Source: Ctena decussata (Eukaryota > Mollusca > Bivalvia > Lucinida > Lucinidae). Taken from it: 64,000 bases of DNA. Under the pieces are notes generated by a model. That model saw only the letters and a program-made list of their open reading frames with translations, was not told the DNA's origin and did no database searches. The stretch covers positions 84,676,979-84,740,978 of the forward strand of contig OZ022501.1 in the NCBI GenBank assembly GCA_963989385.1. The letters are read 5' to 3'. Both the position numbers and the translations under genes were made by a program. Numbering within the stretch: position 1 is the first letter of the stretch; each line of letters begins with the position of its first letter. Shown here one piece after another: positions 54,693 through 64,000 of the stretch.

Positions 54693-54954
54693 TTTAGTTT
54701 TTTCTGCTGTTCGGCAATTTCTGTGGGCATTAATTAATAATCTGATTTTAGAATAACTAGTCACCAAAGGCACAGAGTAGCTGTATGTACAGGCAATCCT
54801 TCTCGGAAGGCATTCGAGTTGGTTGAACGACTTATCGGTAAACAGATTTCAATAACAAGAGTCACTCAGATGAAATGCGTTACATCAATTGAATGGTATT
54901 AAAATTCCATGACTTTTAAGAGCTGTGTCTGATAGGTCCCGAGTTCCGCATAAT

Positions 54955-54963
54955 CACACACAC

Positions 54964-55014
<51 letters not shown>
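54955..55014. repeat. (CA)n microsatellite
   Basis: About 29 CA units with one CG interruption. Confidence 0.95.
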
Positions 55015-55019
<5 letters not shown>

Positions 55020-55454
55020 TTTTTACCCTCTAAAGAACATTCTGTAACCTGCACGGTGTGTCCTTGTAACCCGGAACGAGGTACATTGTATTTTGAAAAC
55101 AAATAGGGGCTGGTTGTGCAACAATTTGCATATTAGTAAAAACAGCAGCGCCTGATTATTACATTTTAGTAACTTGGAATACCCCTAATAGACAAACGTA
55201 CATCGCAGAAAAAACGACTTGTCAACGTCGATGCAACTCAGGTATGTGCCAGCTAGGAGAAATGTAAAAAAATGTAAAATAACTGGAAAAAGTATTTTTA
55301 AGATGTTTTACGGCCCTTTCAAGAATAGTTCACTTATGTTCGTTCAGCAGTGGTGGGCGACAACCGGAGCTCCCGGAAGAAAAGCATCATCTTCCATAAG
55401 CAAGACCTGGCTTTTTCTCTTATGCGCCGGCCGAGGCTCGATCAGCAGTTAGAG

Positions 55455-55617
55455 ACCAGGGGCCAGTTGTTCAAAGCGTCGACAGCCTAACACAATGCAA
55501 AAGCTTCTCACATGTTTTTTTTTTTAACAAAAAAATATTGGCGTTTTGGAGATAAATGTTTGAAATTCTAACGTCTCGTTAACTAACGATGTCGTTAGTT
55601 TTGAATAATTTGGCCAA
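55455..55617. mobile_element. TIR MITE, family F8, copy 2
   Basis: CAGGGGCCAGTTGTTCAAAG at the left; ACGATGTCGTTAGTTTTGAA and TTTGGCC at the right. Shorter than the copy at 50318. Confidence 0.65.
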
Positions 55618-55805
55618 GACGTTTAAGCGTCGGCGGTCTTATTCATCAGGCTACGGAGGGCCGTTTTCTTCTTCCCCATACAAATATATAAAGCTAAAGT
55701 ACATGTACTTATTACATATTATTCCCTAGAGACTGTCATGCGCACTGAATTTTGCCTAGGCACCTGCTTATAAGCCTCGAGACTAATTTGTAGGTGTTTT
55801 AAAGC

Positions 55806-55812
55806 TATATAA
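55806..55812 (+). promoter_or_regulatory. TATA-like element upstream of lipase 2
   Basis: TATATAA, 79 nt before the lipase 2 ATG, at a position comparable to the element before lipase 1. Weak. Confidence 0.35.
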
Positions 55813-55891
55813 CAGCATGTGTTTACCATAATTGCAAGTGACGGTCGCACAGATCGAACTGTTATATTGGTAACAAACTCTGCAGCTGGAG

Positions 55892-56044
55892 ATGGCTTTC
55901 TTAGGAACCATTACAAGGGCCATTATTAGTTTTTTCGTATCCAAGGAAGTTTGTTTCAATGGTGACGGTATAGGGTGTTTCAGCAACAAGAAACCTTTTA
56001 ACAATGCACTAAAGAAGCTTCCACAGTCGCCAAGTGATCAGCAC
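55892..56044 (+). CDS. Lipase 2 exon 1
   Basis: 51 codons, as in lipase 1, phase 0, donor GTACGT at 56045. Encodes a hydrophobic leader (FLGTITRAIISFF) and [19 protein letters not shown], closely matching lipase 1 ([18 protein letters not shown]). Its last 16 bases and the donor are duplicated twice downstream. The gene continues at 61290 (exon 2) and 62234 (exon 3); exons 4-6 would lie beyond the window. Intron 1 (about 5.2 kb) contains repeats and a PHD-finger relic. Confidence 0.88.
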
Positions 56045-56345
56045 GTACGTATAGCTTTGAAAATTATTTTTCTCAACCGCTTGATGATTGATCTTAACTG
56101 ATAAACATGAACCAGTTGAGATCAATCACCAAGCGCCAAGTGATCAGCACGTATGTACAGCTTTGATTTTTTTTTCTCAACCGCTTGGTGATTGATCTTA
56201 ACTGATAAACATGAACCAGTTGAGATCAATCACCAAGCGCCAAGTGATCAGCACGTAAGTACAGCTTTGAACATTATTTTTCTCAACCGATTGATAATTG
56301 ATCTTAACTGGTAAAGTTGAGATCAATCACCAAGCGGTTAAGATC
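56029..56345. repeat. Three tandem ~105 bp units, each with a splice donor and a hairpin
   Basis: GCCAAGTGATCAGCAC plus a GT donor occurs at 56029, 56135 and 56239 (donors GTACGT, GTATGT, GTAAGT at 56045, 56151 and 56255). Each is followed by a stem of the type CGCTTGGTGATTGATC with its complement. The array ends with an extra hairpin arm at about 56345. Confidence 0.9.
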
Positions 56346-56859
56346 AACTATGATTTATTCCCATTTTGTCTTCAGGCGCAATGCCACAATGCTTAAATAA
56401 AGTATATTTCTGGCACTAAAAAGCTGGCAGTTAGACGGTTTATGTTTTACAAAAGCATTTGTAGAGTAACTTCACAAAGTATTACTCGAGAGCTTTCGAC
56501 ATTTTCAAAATACACCTTCAGTGATGTGCTCTTATAGAACTCTCCATTGCTTCCCAGTAGTGGACAGATAGACAAAGCAGAATTTATCCTTATGTACATA
56601 AGTAAATTATAAATTGCCTTTCAATTTTCAAAGTCTTTTTGTTGAGGTTTATTTTTAGAAGGAGAAACTCCTCGTATCTGTCCATTCCTGAAAACTAATG
56701 GGACTCGGGCCCTCCGGGGCCTGGTCTCCATTTTTGTTTCAGGAATGGACAGATACTCGAACTTTCTCCTATACGTAACATTCGCTGAACAGTACGAGCA
56801 GGAGAAACCGTATTTTTCGCTAATTTTATTTATAGAACTGATAGTGAACAAGACTCAAG

Positions 56860-57075
56860 AGCCACAGGTGCCTTGCTCGATACCCGGTCCGGTCACTTAC
56901 TTTCCTGGAAATTTATTCTTCTCCTTCTGCAGATTCAACGAGGGCAGTTGTCAGTAACTGGTGAAAGCACTGGCTACATGTAACCGCTTAGAAGGTCTAA
57001 GCCTGCCCAGGAATAGTGTGGTTAGGTTAACTGACCGCCCCGACATGAACATAGCTGTTTAACGTGGACGTTTAG
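56860..57075 (+). mobile_element. SINE family B, 5'-truncated
   Basis: Begins near the B box (GCTCGATACCCGG) and carries GGTCACTTACTTTCCTGG, CAGTTGTCAGTAACTGG, TAACCGCTTAGAAGG and GGTTAACTGACC, ending in a CAACAACGACAAC tail. Confidence 0.7.
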
Positions 57076-57514
57076 CAACAACTCAACAACGACAACGCTA
57101 GTGAACAAAACGGGACGTGTACTAGTGCTTAAATCACTGAGCCCAATCTTAAATATATCATCAAGAGTAAACACAGTGCATTCTGAGATCACGTGACGCT
57201 TTTTGTTTTGCTTCTTAACTAAAAATTTCCTTAGGAAATTCTGGTGCATTAAAATTTAATTGCTTATTAAATACAAATGATTTTTAAATTAAATCTAAGG
57301 GTTCATGTAAATACATGAAAGGTTTGTCATCTTTTGACTGGTTTGGCGTTTTGTTGTTGTTGTTGTTTAGTACTTTTTACGTGCTATTATTTCGAAAAGA
57401 CCACGTAATATAGACTCATATACTAACTATTTTACAAATGCTGAATTAAACTATTTCAGAAAATGTTTGTTAATGTTCCCATTTAACCATCATTTTCAGT
57501 CTGCCGGAGCATAA

Positions 57515-57960
57515 GAGAATCTATGATGGGGGTTTAGGCCATGAAAAGGAAATCTCAGGGGTTTTTTTCAGATTTATTTAGTCTTATGCTAGGCTTGCCG
57601 AGCATGCCTGAAACTGACATAATCTGCAAACGAGCCTGAGATTTTTCTTTTGGGGTTTCAACACTATCATTGATTATTTTTTTCCTCGTATCATATTTAA
57701 TAAAACAGAACATCAACCTTTTATTCGACCCATTGCTGTATACATTCAGATAATTTTCTAATAATAGCTGTCATGGCACTTTCATCTTCAGCAAGTATAC
57801 TTCAGGACAAAAGTTCTGCACGAATCTGAATATTACATCCGTGCAAAACTTTAATATATTTTACATGAATGACAGCTAATCACAAATCTAAAGTGACATT
57901 TTCCGCACATCATTTGCTGTCGATTTCAAATTCTGCATGCAATTTGCATTACTGATGAGC
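57515..57960. repeat. F7 repeat unit in lipase 2 intron 1
   Basis: Starts AGAATCTATGATGGGGG, the same outer end as the 47145 palindrome. It contains the hairpin TTAGTCTTATGCTAGGC / TTGCCGAGCATG and the spacer blocks (ATTCGACCCATTGC, ACAGCTAATCACAAATC). Confidence 0.65.
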
Positions 57961-58017
57961 TATATTAAAGGTTTAGATGCTGTACCCCGCGACAAAGGAT
58001 TATAGGTCAGTTGCGCA

Positions 58018-58350
58018 ATGGTGGCAGTGTTTTGTTTGCAATTTGTAATGTCAACAGTACCTATTGTATCCTTACAGTGCAGTACCATGCAACTTGATGA
58101 CAGTCAAACGAATCTAAAGCAAACAGTAAACACAGAAAAGGGTGCATCAGACACCACTGAAAAGGCAACTAAGAATCCAAAGTGTTGTGACTCATGCAAA
58201 ATAAATGCTAAGTCTAAGAAGAATTATGCAATGATTCGATGTAGCTTATTTATGGCGTGGTACCATGATCAATGTGTAGGGATAGACAAAGGTGAGCCAG
58301 TAGGTATGTTTGTAGAAGGCCACTTGGTAGAATGGCTATTTTTTAGTTAA
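58018..58350 (+). pseudogene. PHD-finger fragment, probably from a retroelement
   Basis: The frame includes CCDSCKINAKSKKNYAMIRC and AWYHDQCVGIDKGEPVG. Cys-x2-Cys, a later Cys, and WYH-x2-C fit the first two thirds of a PHD zinc finger, but the final Cys pair is missing (GMFVEGHLVEWLF instead). The expected C before the WYH motif is replaced (CSLFMAWYH). Such PHD fingers occur in ORF1-like proteins of animal retroelements. It lies inside lipase 2 intron 1 and is judged a broken relic. Its upstream ATG and leader have no support. Confidence 0.5.
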
Positions 58351-59189
58351 ATGTGTCACCCTCTTAAAATATTGTGTAAATAAAATAAAGTAAAAAAAAA
58401 CTTATTGATGTATGGTCTTGAAATAATATTACAGTTAACTGGCAGTATTAACTTAGGTAAATAAAACCAATTGAAAGCTTAAGCGCAGAAACTGCTTCTT
58501 ATTCAAGAATATTCGCGACAACAAAAGCGAGAGTAATAAAATTAATCAAAATTAAATCGGATTGGATGAGCTGAACTCTTCTGTATAGGCAGTCGGTCAC
58601 CAAATCAAATTAAACACAAAATAATATAACATTGCCAAGTTATCGCGACCAGACTATAACTACCCCAGTGTGTTATTGTTGATTAATATTACCCCAGTCT
58701 GCTGTCAGTCATTTCCCTCTACACGACCAACAGTCAATCCATTATTGGAGTTTTATGACCTCCTGGAGATGTTTAGCCTTAATACTGAGATTAGTTGTTT
58801 TTGTTGTCGTATTTCAATTCTCGTAACGATTGCCGCTCTTACACCGTGTCGAGGTGTGCACTAACCCGTCTTCCGCAAGAGTGTTGAGATATTTCAATAA
58901 GTCGTAGCGTAGCATCCGATGAGGCTCAGCGGAACGTATCTATGGCCCGAATTCCGTCCATTGCCGATCGGTCGTTTGGTTCGTCCGTCAGTCCTGCTCT
59001 TCAAGGCTCTGCGGCTAGTTGCTTTCATGGATAAAGGAGTACATGAGTAGGGTTCCGGAAACGGAGCCGGGCGTCAGGAAAGCCAACCCCTGCGGCAATG
59101 CCCAGAAAACCTACAGCCTACTGAAATTACTTAATTCTGCCTTTAATACAAGTAGTCCACCTAGGTCTTTAAGCCATGGCTGGCATACT

Positions 59190-59285
59190 GAAACACCTTT
59201 TAGAGCCTAGGTTGAGACAGCATGACGGGATAGAAAAATTTCCTCAGACACCTGTAGAAGGAATATTTTTGTCTGATGGGTGTGA
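59190..59285. repeat. Fragment of the F7 central hairpin arm
   Basis: GAGCCTAGGTTGAGACAGC, GATAGAAAAATTTCCTCAGA and ATTTTTGTCTGATGGG correspond to about 47635-47715. Confidence 0.5.
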
Positions 59286-59699
59286 ATAATTGAACAGCAG
59301 GGGCTTCTCTCCATCGCGGTCTGCAGGGGCACACGTATAGGCCAAAAGTTGGTATATTCAAAGAATTTGCTTGCTCAACCAAGTATCGCGGTATTACATG
59401 TATTTCATAACCTAGTACGATCGTAAATGCATATAGACATATAGCCAGATGCCTCCAGGACAGGACGATCGGTGGGTAATAATGAGAGGCTGTGACCAAC
59501 GCAACCCCGTTTGCAATAGACATTTTTCACATTGTTTCTGCGCATGCGTATACGGCTCACGTGACACGTTATTTCCCGATAATAGGCGAGACTTTACACT
59601 GAGGGGGCTAAAAGATTTTAAGCCATTGATACTTCCTATGTAATGACTGTTGAGTTGTTGTTGAGTTGAGTTGAGGAATTTGATAATAAACGCTATCAA

Positions 59700-60760
59700 C
59701 GGAGTTTGTAATACGTTGACACTGCCAACAGTATTTCACACTTTAGTGGGTGATGTTGATATCGCATAATTAGCAGATGCTTGCTATCGGCTGATGCCGA
59801 CTGTCATCAAAAACAAAACAAGTTGTTGTTGCAATTAATTAAACGTTAGAAATTGTACAATTACGATCAAATGTGCACCCAATCAATTCAAATTATTAAG
59901 CAAACAAATGAAGCTAGACCCCTGTTTCCATATGTGATGCTAATGTTCAGCTATTCGTTTTTCCGTAATTTAAACTAAACTTGTTGATATTCATGCAATT
60001 CTTATTAGTATACATAGTACAATACATTTTATTTTTTGGCTTTATGATTTATTTAAACACATTTCAGACACATCCACGCATCTGTGCATGTCATGTTGAT
60101 TTTTAATGAAGATTTGTGACCAGGTTGGGCGGTATACGGCTATTTATTATTGTTTCATTTTGTTCTGTTTAAGTCAAAATATGTTTTCAAAAAGATAAAA
60201 CTACAATATTAAAAACAAACCGACGATTTAATTAATTCAATCATGAGCGAGGCCGATCATCTCGAAAGAGACTGCCATGGCTAGCAATGTTTCTGTCCCA
60301 GTTTTAATACCGTTAGATTATTCTTGAAATAAATAGTTTGGTTACATACAGTCCTGAAACATTATTTTGATATTCCTTTTAGCGAAAGGGTGATGTTTTA
60401 ATGATTTAAAAAGTAATTTACCAAAGTATTTAAATGATTAAAAAACTAATTAATACCCGAAAGTTTTGTATCGCGCAGCCGATATATGCCTCTGCTATTT
60501 GTACTTTATTTTTAACAAAAGCTATTTTTTATCAATAAACAAATATTTACAATTGAACAATCATTCAAAAACTCAAGGAACCACAATTCATATTCCATGT
60601 AAATGGTTATTTCGCACGAAAAAGATTAAAAATTCTAAAGCCAACACATCTCTTCCTGCACGGCCAGATCATCACTGTCCCATATAACTTTTCAGATAAA
60701 TATTCGTACCTCCACTAAAGAGTAGCCGGCAAGGGAGATAACAATGTGAAAAAGGTCTAT
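59700..60760. other. Intron sequence, nothing recognised
   Basis: AT-rich DNA inside lipase 2 intron 1. No motif-bearing frame or recognised repeat. Confidence 0.35.
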
Positions 60761-60762
60761 TG

Positions 60763-60850
60763 AAAAGATTCCCGCCTCAAGCGGGACTCGGACCCGGGAC
60801 CGCTAGATGAGCAGGCCAGCGTTTAACCTACTGAGCTACCGGGGCTCCTA
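60763..60850 (-). mobile_element. SINE family A, 5' half
   Basis: Minus strand GTAGGAGCCCCGGTAGCTCA, GTTAAACGCTGGCCTGCTC, GGGTCCGAGTCCCGC, GGCGGGAATC. The tRNA-like head is the best preserved in the window; the body is absent. Confidence 0.7.
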
Positions 60851-61010
60851 CGTTATTTCCAATTCAGATGAAAAGATAAAGTTACATGTCTGTGATTTTT
60901 TTGCCGCCGTTCTGAAAAGTGTTTTTTTTTTTTGTTGTTGTTTTTTTTCACTTGCTTTCTTTGGCGGACGAATTCCTTCCAACATGAGGCTGCTCTTAAA
61001 AAAAGTAATT

Positions 61011-61245
61011 GAGCCGCGACACGAATAACCAACAAAGTAGCATGTGCGCCCAGCGCACACTCAGATCAGCCTGGGCATCCGCCAAGTGTGGTCAGTTCTT
61101 CGCTGTCCGCATGGAGGTAGCATAGACCCTCGGCTACCTTTTAAGCGCAAAGCTAAATCTCTGATTAGACTGGGTGGATTCCCGGACTGATCTGAGTCTT
61201 CGCGTGGCGCAATGCCTCTTTGTTGGTTTTCTCGTGTCACGGCTC
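61011..61245. mobile_element. F1 foldback MITE, copy 13, beside lipase 2 exon 2
   Basis: Edges GAGCCGCGACACGAA and CGTGTCACGGCTC. It ends 44 bp before the exon 2 acceptor junction. Confidence 0.88.
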
Positions 61246-61289
61246 GTCTTAGCTTGCATCGCAGACCGCATTACTCGTCACAATTTCAG

Positions 61290-61472
61290 ATTCGTTTTCT
61301 GCTGTGGACAAGGCAGAATCGGAACCAATATCAGGTGATCACTCGTGATGCTAACTCGATACGCGCCTCCAATTTTCTGGGTACCCGAGACACGAAGTTT
61401 ATTGTTCATGGCTGGAAGGGTAGAGGAACCGAGTCTGACATCACTAACATGAAAGATGCTTTCCTAACAAAG
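61290..61472 (+). CDS. Lipase 2 exon 2
   Basis: 183 bp, as in lipase 1; acceptor CACAATTTCAG, donor GTAACG, phase 0 on both sides. Encodes FLLWTRQN and TKFIVHGWKGRG, aligned with FLLYTRKN and [12 protein letters not shown] of lipase 1. Confidence 0.9.
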
Positions 61473-61551
61473 GTAACGAGTACTTAACAATGAATTTAAG
61501 ATAAAAAAGCGTGATATTTTTCTGCCAAAAAAAGCGTAATACATTTTTTAC

Positions 61552-61690
61552 TTTCTGTTTGCTTCCCTGATAATGTAATGCTCCAAAATTGGATTCAACT
61601 CTAACTTTAGAGAGAATATTTTGCTCCTTTAAGAACTGACCTCTATTAAGAAGGGAGGCACAAATGAAAATGTCAGAGTAACTTCCCTTT
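61552..61690. repeat. Dispersed repeat, family F5
   Basis: TTTGCTTCCCTGATAATG, AGAATATTTTGCTCCTTTAA, AGAAGGGAGGCACAAATGA in family order. In lipase 2 intron 2. Confidence 0.5.
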
Positions 61691-61737
61691 GTAATTGAGT
61701 AAAGTGACTACGATTGGCTTGTTTCAGCATGGTCACC

Positions 61738-61886
61738 GGGCCCAGAGGTTATAAAACTGGAGTACATTCTCAAACTCAAAATATAGCACCCCTATTGGCT
61801 GCTTCCGAGGACATGCTCGGAAGCAGCCAGTTTGTGTGCTTTATTTTGAGTTTGAGATTATTCTCAAGTTTTATAACCGCGAACCC
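61738..61886. mobile_element. F4 foldback MITE, copy 2
   Basis: GGGCCCAGAGGTTATAAAAC to GTTTTATAACCGCGAACCC, with central GGCTGCTTCCGAGGACATGC. 149 bp, matching the copy 3' of the receptor gene. Confidence 0.85.
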
Positions 61887-62233
61887 AAGAACAATATTGA
61901 TTGTTACTTGAAGACTTGCGCGTCAAATTATCCTTCATCAACAGATAGTAGGGCATTTCGAACTCTGAACTGATGAAACAACATATAGGCAACTAATATA
62001 AGTGACTTGAGAGGGTTTTTAGTAGTTTATGGTAATATTTGTGTCAACCATAAATCGGGGGTTATCGCCGGCTTAACGATTTATTTATTTATTTATTTAT
62101 TGGTGTGGGGAAAGGGTTTAAATGGTTGCTTGAAATGCAAACAGTTCTGCAGGGTCCAATCTGGGCCTTCAGTGTTTGCAAAGGTCCATTTCATAGCGCG
62201 AAATACATTCATGTGTTGGCTTATATTTTCCAG

Positions 62234-62465
62234 GAAGACGCAAATGTTATCGGGGTCGACTGGGAAAAGGGAGCAGATGATAATAGCTACTCACAATCTG
62301 CTGCGAACACTCGTGTTGTTGGTGCGATGATAGCTGAGCTGATCAAAGCCTTACACAAAACTGAACAAGCTCCTTATAATAGCATGCATCTGATTGGCCA
62401 CAGTCTTGGTGCCCATTCTGTTGGTTACGCGGGAGAGCGGGTATCTGGTATCGGACGGATTACAG
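62234..62465 (+). CDS. Lipase 2 exon 3 (nucleophile serine)
   Basis: 232 bp, acceptor TTTTCCAG, ending phase 1 before GTACTT, the same as lipase 1 exon 3. Encodes GVDWEKGAD, TRVVGAMIAEL and [20 protein letters not shown]. The serine motif is intact; Ala of HIAGYAG is Val here. Confidence 0.92.
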
Positions 62466-62506
62466 GTACTTGTAGGGCGTGAACATTCTTATTTTTGGGA
62501 CAGATA

Positions 62507-63859
62507 CGAGGGGCATTTCAGAAATAATGTAAATGATCCCAGGGTAGTCTACTGGCTGATATTTAGCAGTTACTGTAGTGTTATATATCATTGAAAAGCT
62601 AAATTCAAGTGCTTTAGAATGGTATGCCATAAAAGACTTTCTAAGTCACCCGTGCATGACAGCACGTGCTTATACGTCATAAGGGTGTGGATACTGGAAA
62701 CTATACATTTTCACTGAAAGACTCTCGTGTTCTATTGCTGTTTGCTCAATGAGAAAATGATACATTTTAATGAAGAAACACGTAATACTGTCCTTTCAAT
62801 GTAAAATAAGAAAGTTGTACTGAAATCGTTTCCAGATTCTACACACGTAACATAATAAACGAGATTTGTGGTCTGCTATGTGGTTATCAATGCAAAGTTA
62901 ATATAAATGCATTATATTACTAAAATGCTGATTTTCTACTCAATCACATCTAATTTCAATAAATGACAGACATTTTATTACTGAAATTATTAGGTCACTA
63001 TATTTTGTTACGACTGGCATGAAATCACTGAAGAAACTGGATGAAACGTGTGCAAACCCCACGCCGATGGTTGCAAAGTAGCAGCAATTCATGTAAAATA
63101 CAAAACATTAAAATGAAATTATCTTCTAATAAAAGGACACAAGCTAAATATATTTAACTTTGTTTAATGTAAAAAATTAGAGGGACATATTGATAGAAAA
63201 ATTAATACATAAAGACTTGAAAGACTTGTTATTTAATATGACATACTGACATTGAGATATGTTGGTGGGTGGGGAAACTTATCGTAAAAATCAGGTAGGC
63301 CATCATCAGTGACAAAGGAGCATAAGGTGCCATAAAAGCAAACATGCATGACGAATTAAATCTTATTTACTTTTTGTTTCATATCTGTCATCAAACGTGC
63401 ACTTTCACTTAATTTGACCGCAGAGTCGAAGTTAAAACAACTTACTATAAATTTCAATATAGCGCAGGAAGTGACGTCATCAGAAATGCGCATTGTTCCA
63501 TGATTAGCCTATCTTGCAAGATAAATCTTGTGTGTTAGCAAAGCTGATACAATGCCATTCATACTGAAATATTTTCAGTATAACAGGTATTATAGGTATC
63601 AATCCAGAGCTGATTGTATCCAGAGTTAAGAAAATATGAATTTGTCTTTACATAAATATTCCGTCTGTTTCTACTCAGTGTCCTTACCCTAACAACAATT
63701 GTCAAGGCATATTTTGAAGAAAATACCAGTGCCTCAATTTTTTTTAGTGAATGCCATTGGGTGATATGTAAACCTAAAAGTTAAGATATAAATTTCAAAA
63801 ATCGGTCAACATTCCTAGGAATGACCGACTCACTTACACTATTTCTGAAATGACCCTCG
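62507..63859 (-). mobile_element. Non-autonomous mariner-like element M1, copy B
   Basis: 1353 bp, ends CGAGGGGCATTTCAGAAAT and ATTTCTGAAATGACCCTCG, flanked by TA. Inverted relative to the copy at 18980. It lies 41 bp past the donor of lipase 2 exon 3. Confidence 0.87.
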
Positions 63860-63868
63860 TAGGTCTTA

Positions 63869-63939
63869 GCAAACAGTGAAGACCCAGATCAGACTACTCC
63901 TATATAAGGAGCAGTCTGATCAGGGTCTACACTGTTTGC
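63869..63939. repeat. Short foldback, family FS
   Basis: GCAAACAGTGAAGACCCAGA at the left, GGGTCTACACTGTTTGC at the right, core GACTACTCC..GGAGCAGTC. The cleanest copy of the family. Confidence 0.8.
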
Positions 63940-63954
63940 CATCTTTTCGACGCA

Positions 63955-64000
63955 TTACTGAACAAGCTCCTTATAGTAGCATGCATCTAATTGGCCACAA
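63955..64000 (+). pseudogene. Lipase exon 3 fragment (third copy), cut by the window edge
   Basis: From ACTGAACAAGCTCCTTATAG onward it matches lipase 2 exon 3 from about 62355 with very few changes (TEQAPYSSMHLIGH). The preceding bases do not match the exon. It may be a partial tandem duplication or part of a third gene whose exon start has been lost or replaced. What follows lies outside the window. Confidence 0.65.

Noticed and set aside
58961..59210. 63-aa frame with a plausible start
   Set aside because: No domain, no splice context, and its 3' end runs into an F7 fragment.

Overview
The window looks like nuclear DNA from a marine bivalve mollusc or a close lophotrochozoan (inference). 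The grounds are spliceosomal introns with GT/AG ends, a protostome-style multi-cysteine Toll-like receptor, animal pancreatic-lipase-type exons, a jockey/CR1-like LINE, two tRNA-derived SINE families, and very many short foldback (MITE-like) repeats. Nothing bacterial or organellar is visible.

Layout. 0-5.5 kb: dispersed repeats (foldbacks, SINE, MITEs). 5.5-8.1 kb, minus strand: an uninterrupted 854-codon Toll-like receptor with a foldback repeat directly 3' of it. 9.5-11.2 kb: a TIR-bounded element with internal repeats. 11.8-15.3 kb, minus strand: a 5'-truncated LINE with an open 1006-codon endonuclease/reverse transcriptase frame. 16-18 kb: foldbacks. 19.0-20.3 and 21.8-23.1 kb: two non-coding elements of about 1.35 kb with mariner-like ends and TA target duplications, one palindromic over most of its length. 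24.8-33.7 kb: SINEs (one nested in another), foldbacks and microsatellites. 35.0-36.2 kb: a tandem array of eight units of about 162 bp. 37.9-38.4 kb: a single-exon gene for an unrecognised Cys-containing 166-aa protein. 39-42.5 kb: a degenerate minisatellite and more foldbacks. 43.1-51.6 kb: a complete six-exon pancreatic-lipase-like gene. 55.9 kb to the right edge: a second, tandem lipase gene (exons 1-3 visible), then a stray lipase exon-3 fragment at the very end.

The two lipase genes are tandem paralogues. Exons 1-3 have identical lengths (153, 183 and 232 bp) and identical intron phases, while their introns have been rewritten by different repeats. The complete copy keeps Ser (GHSLG), Asp (GLDPAGP) and His (CSH), has a Cys-bounded lid, and ends without a C-terminal PLAT domain. 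It is probably a secreted lipase or phospholipase A1-like enzyme. The receptor and the 166-aa gene show no evident link to the lipases.

The dominant theme is inverted-repeat DNA. At least ten distinguishable foldback families occur, several in copies that touch gene-processing signals: a poly(A) signal candidate after the receptor, a splice donor triplicated with a hairpin in lipase 2, and a MITE 44 bp from a splice acceptor. Family names used here (F1, F2 and so on) are local labels. No database comparison was possible. Coordinates of repeat ends were read by eye and may be off by a few bases.
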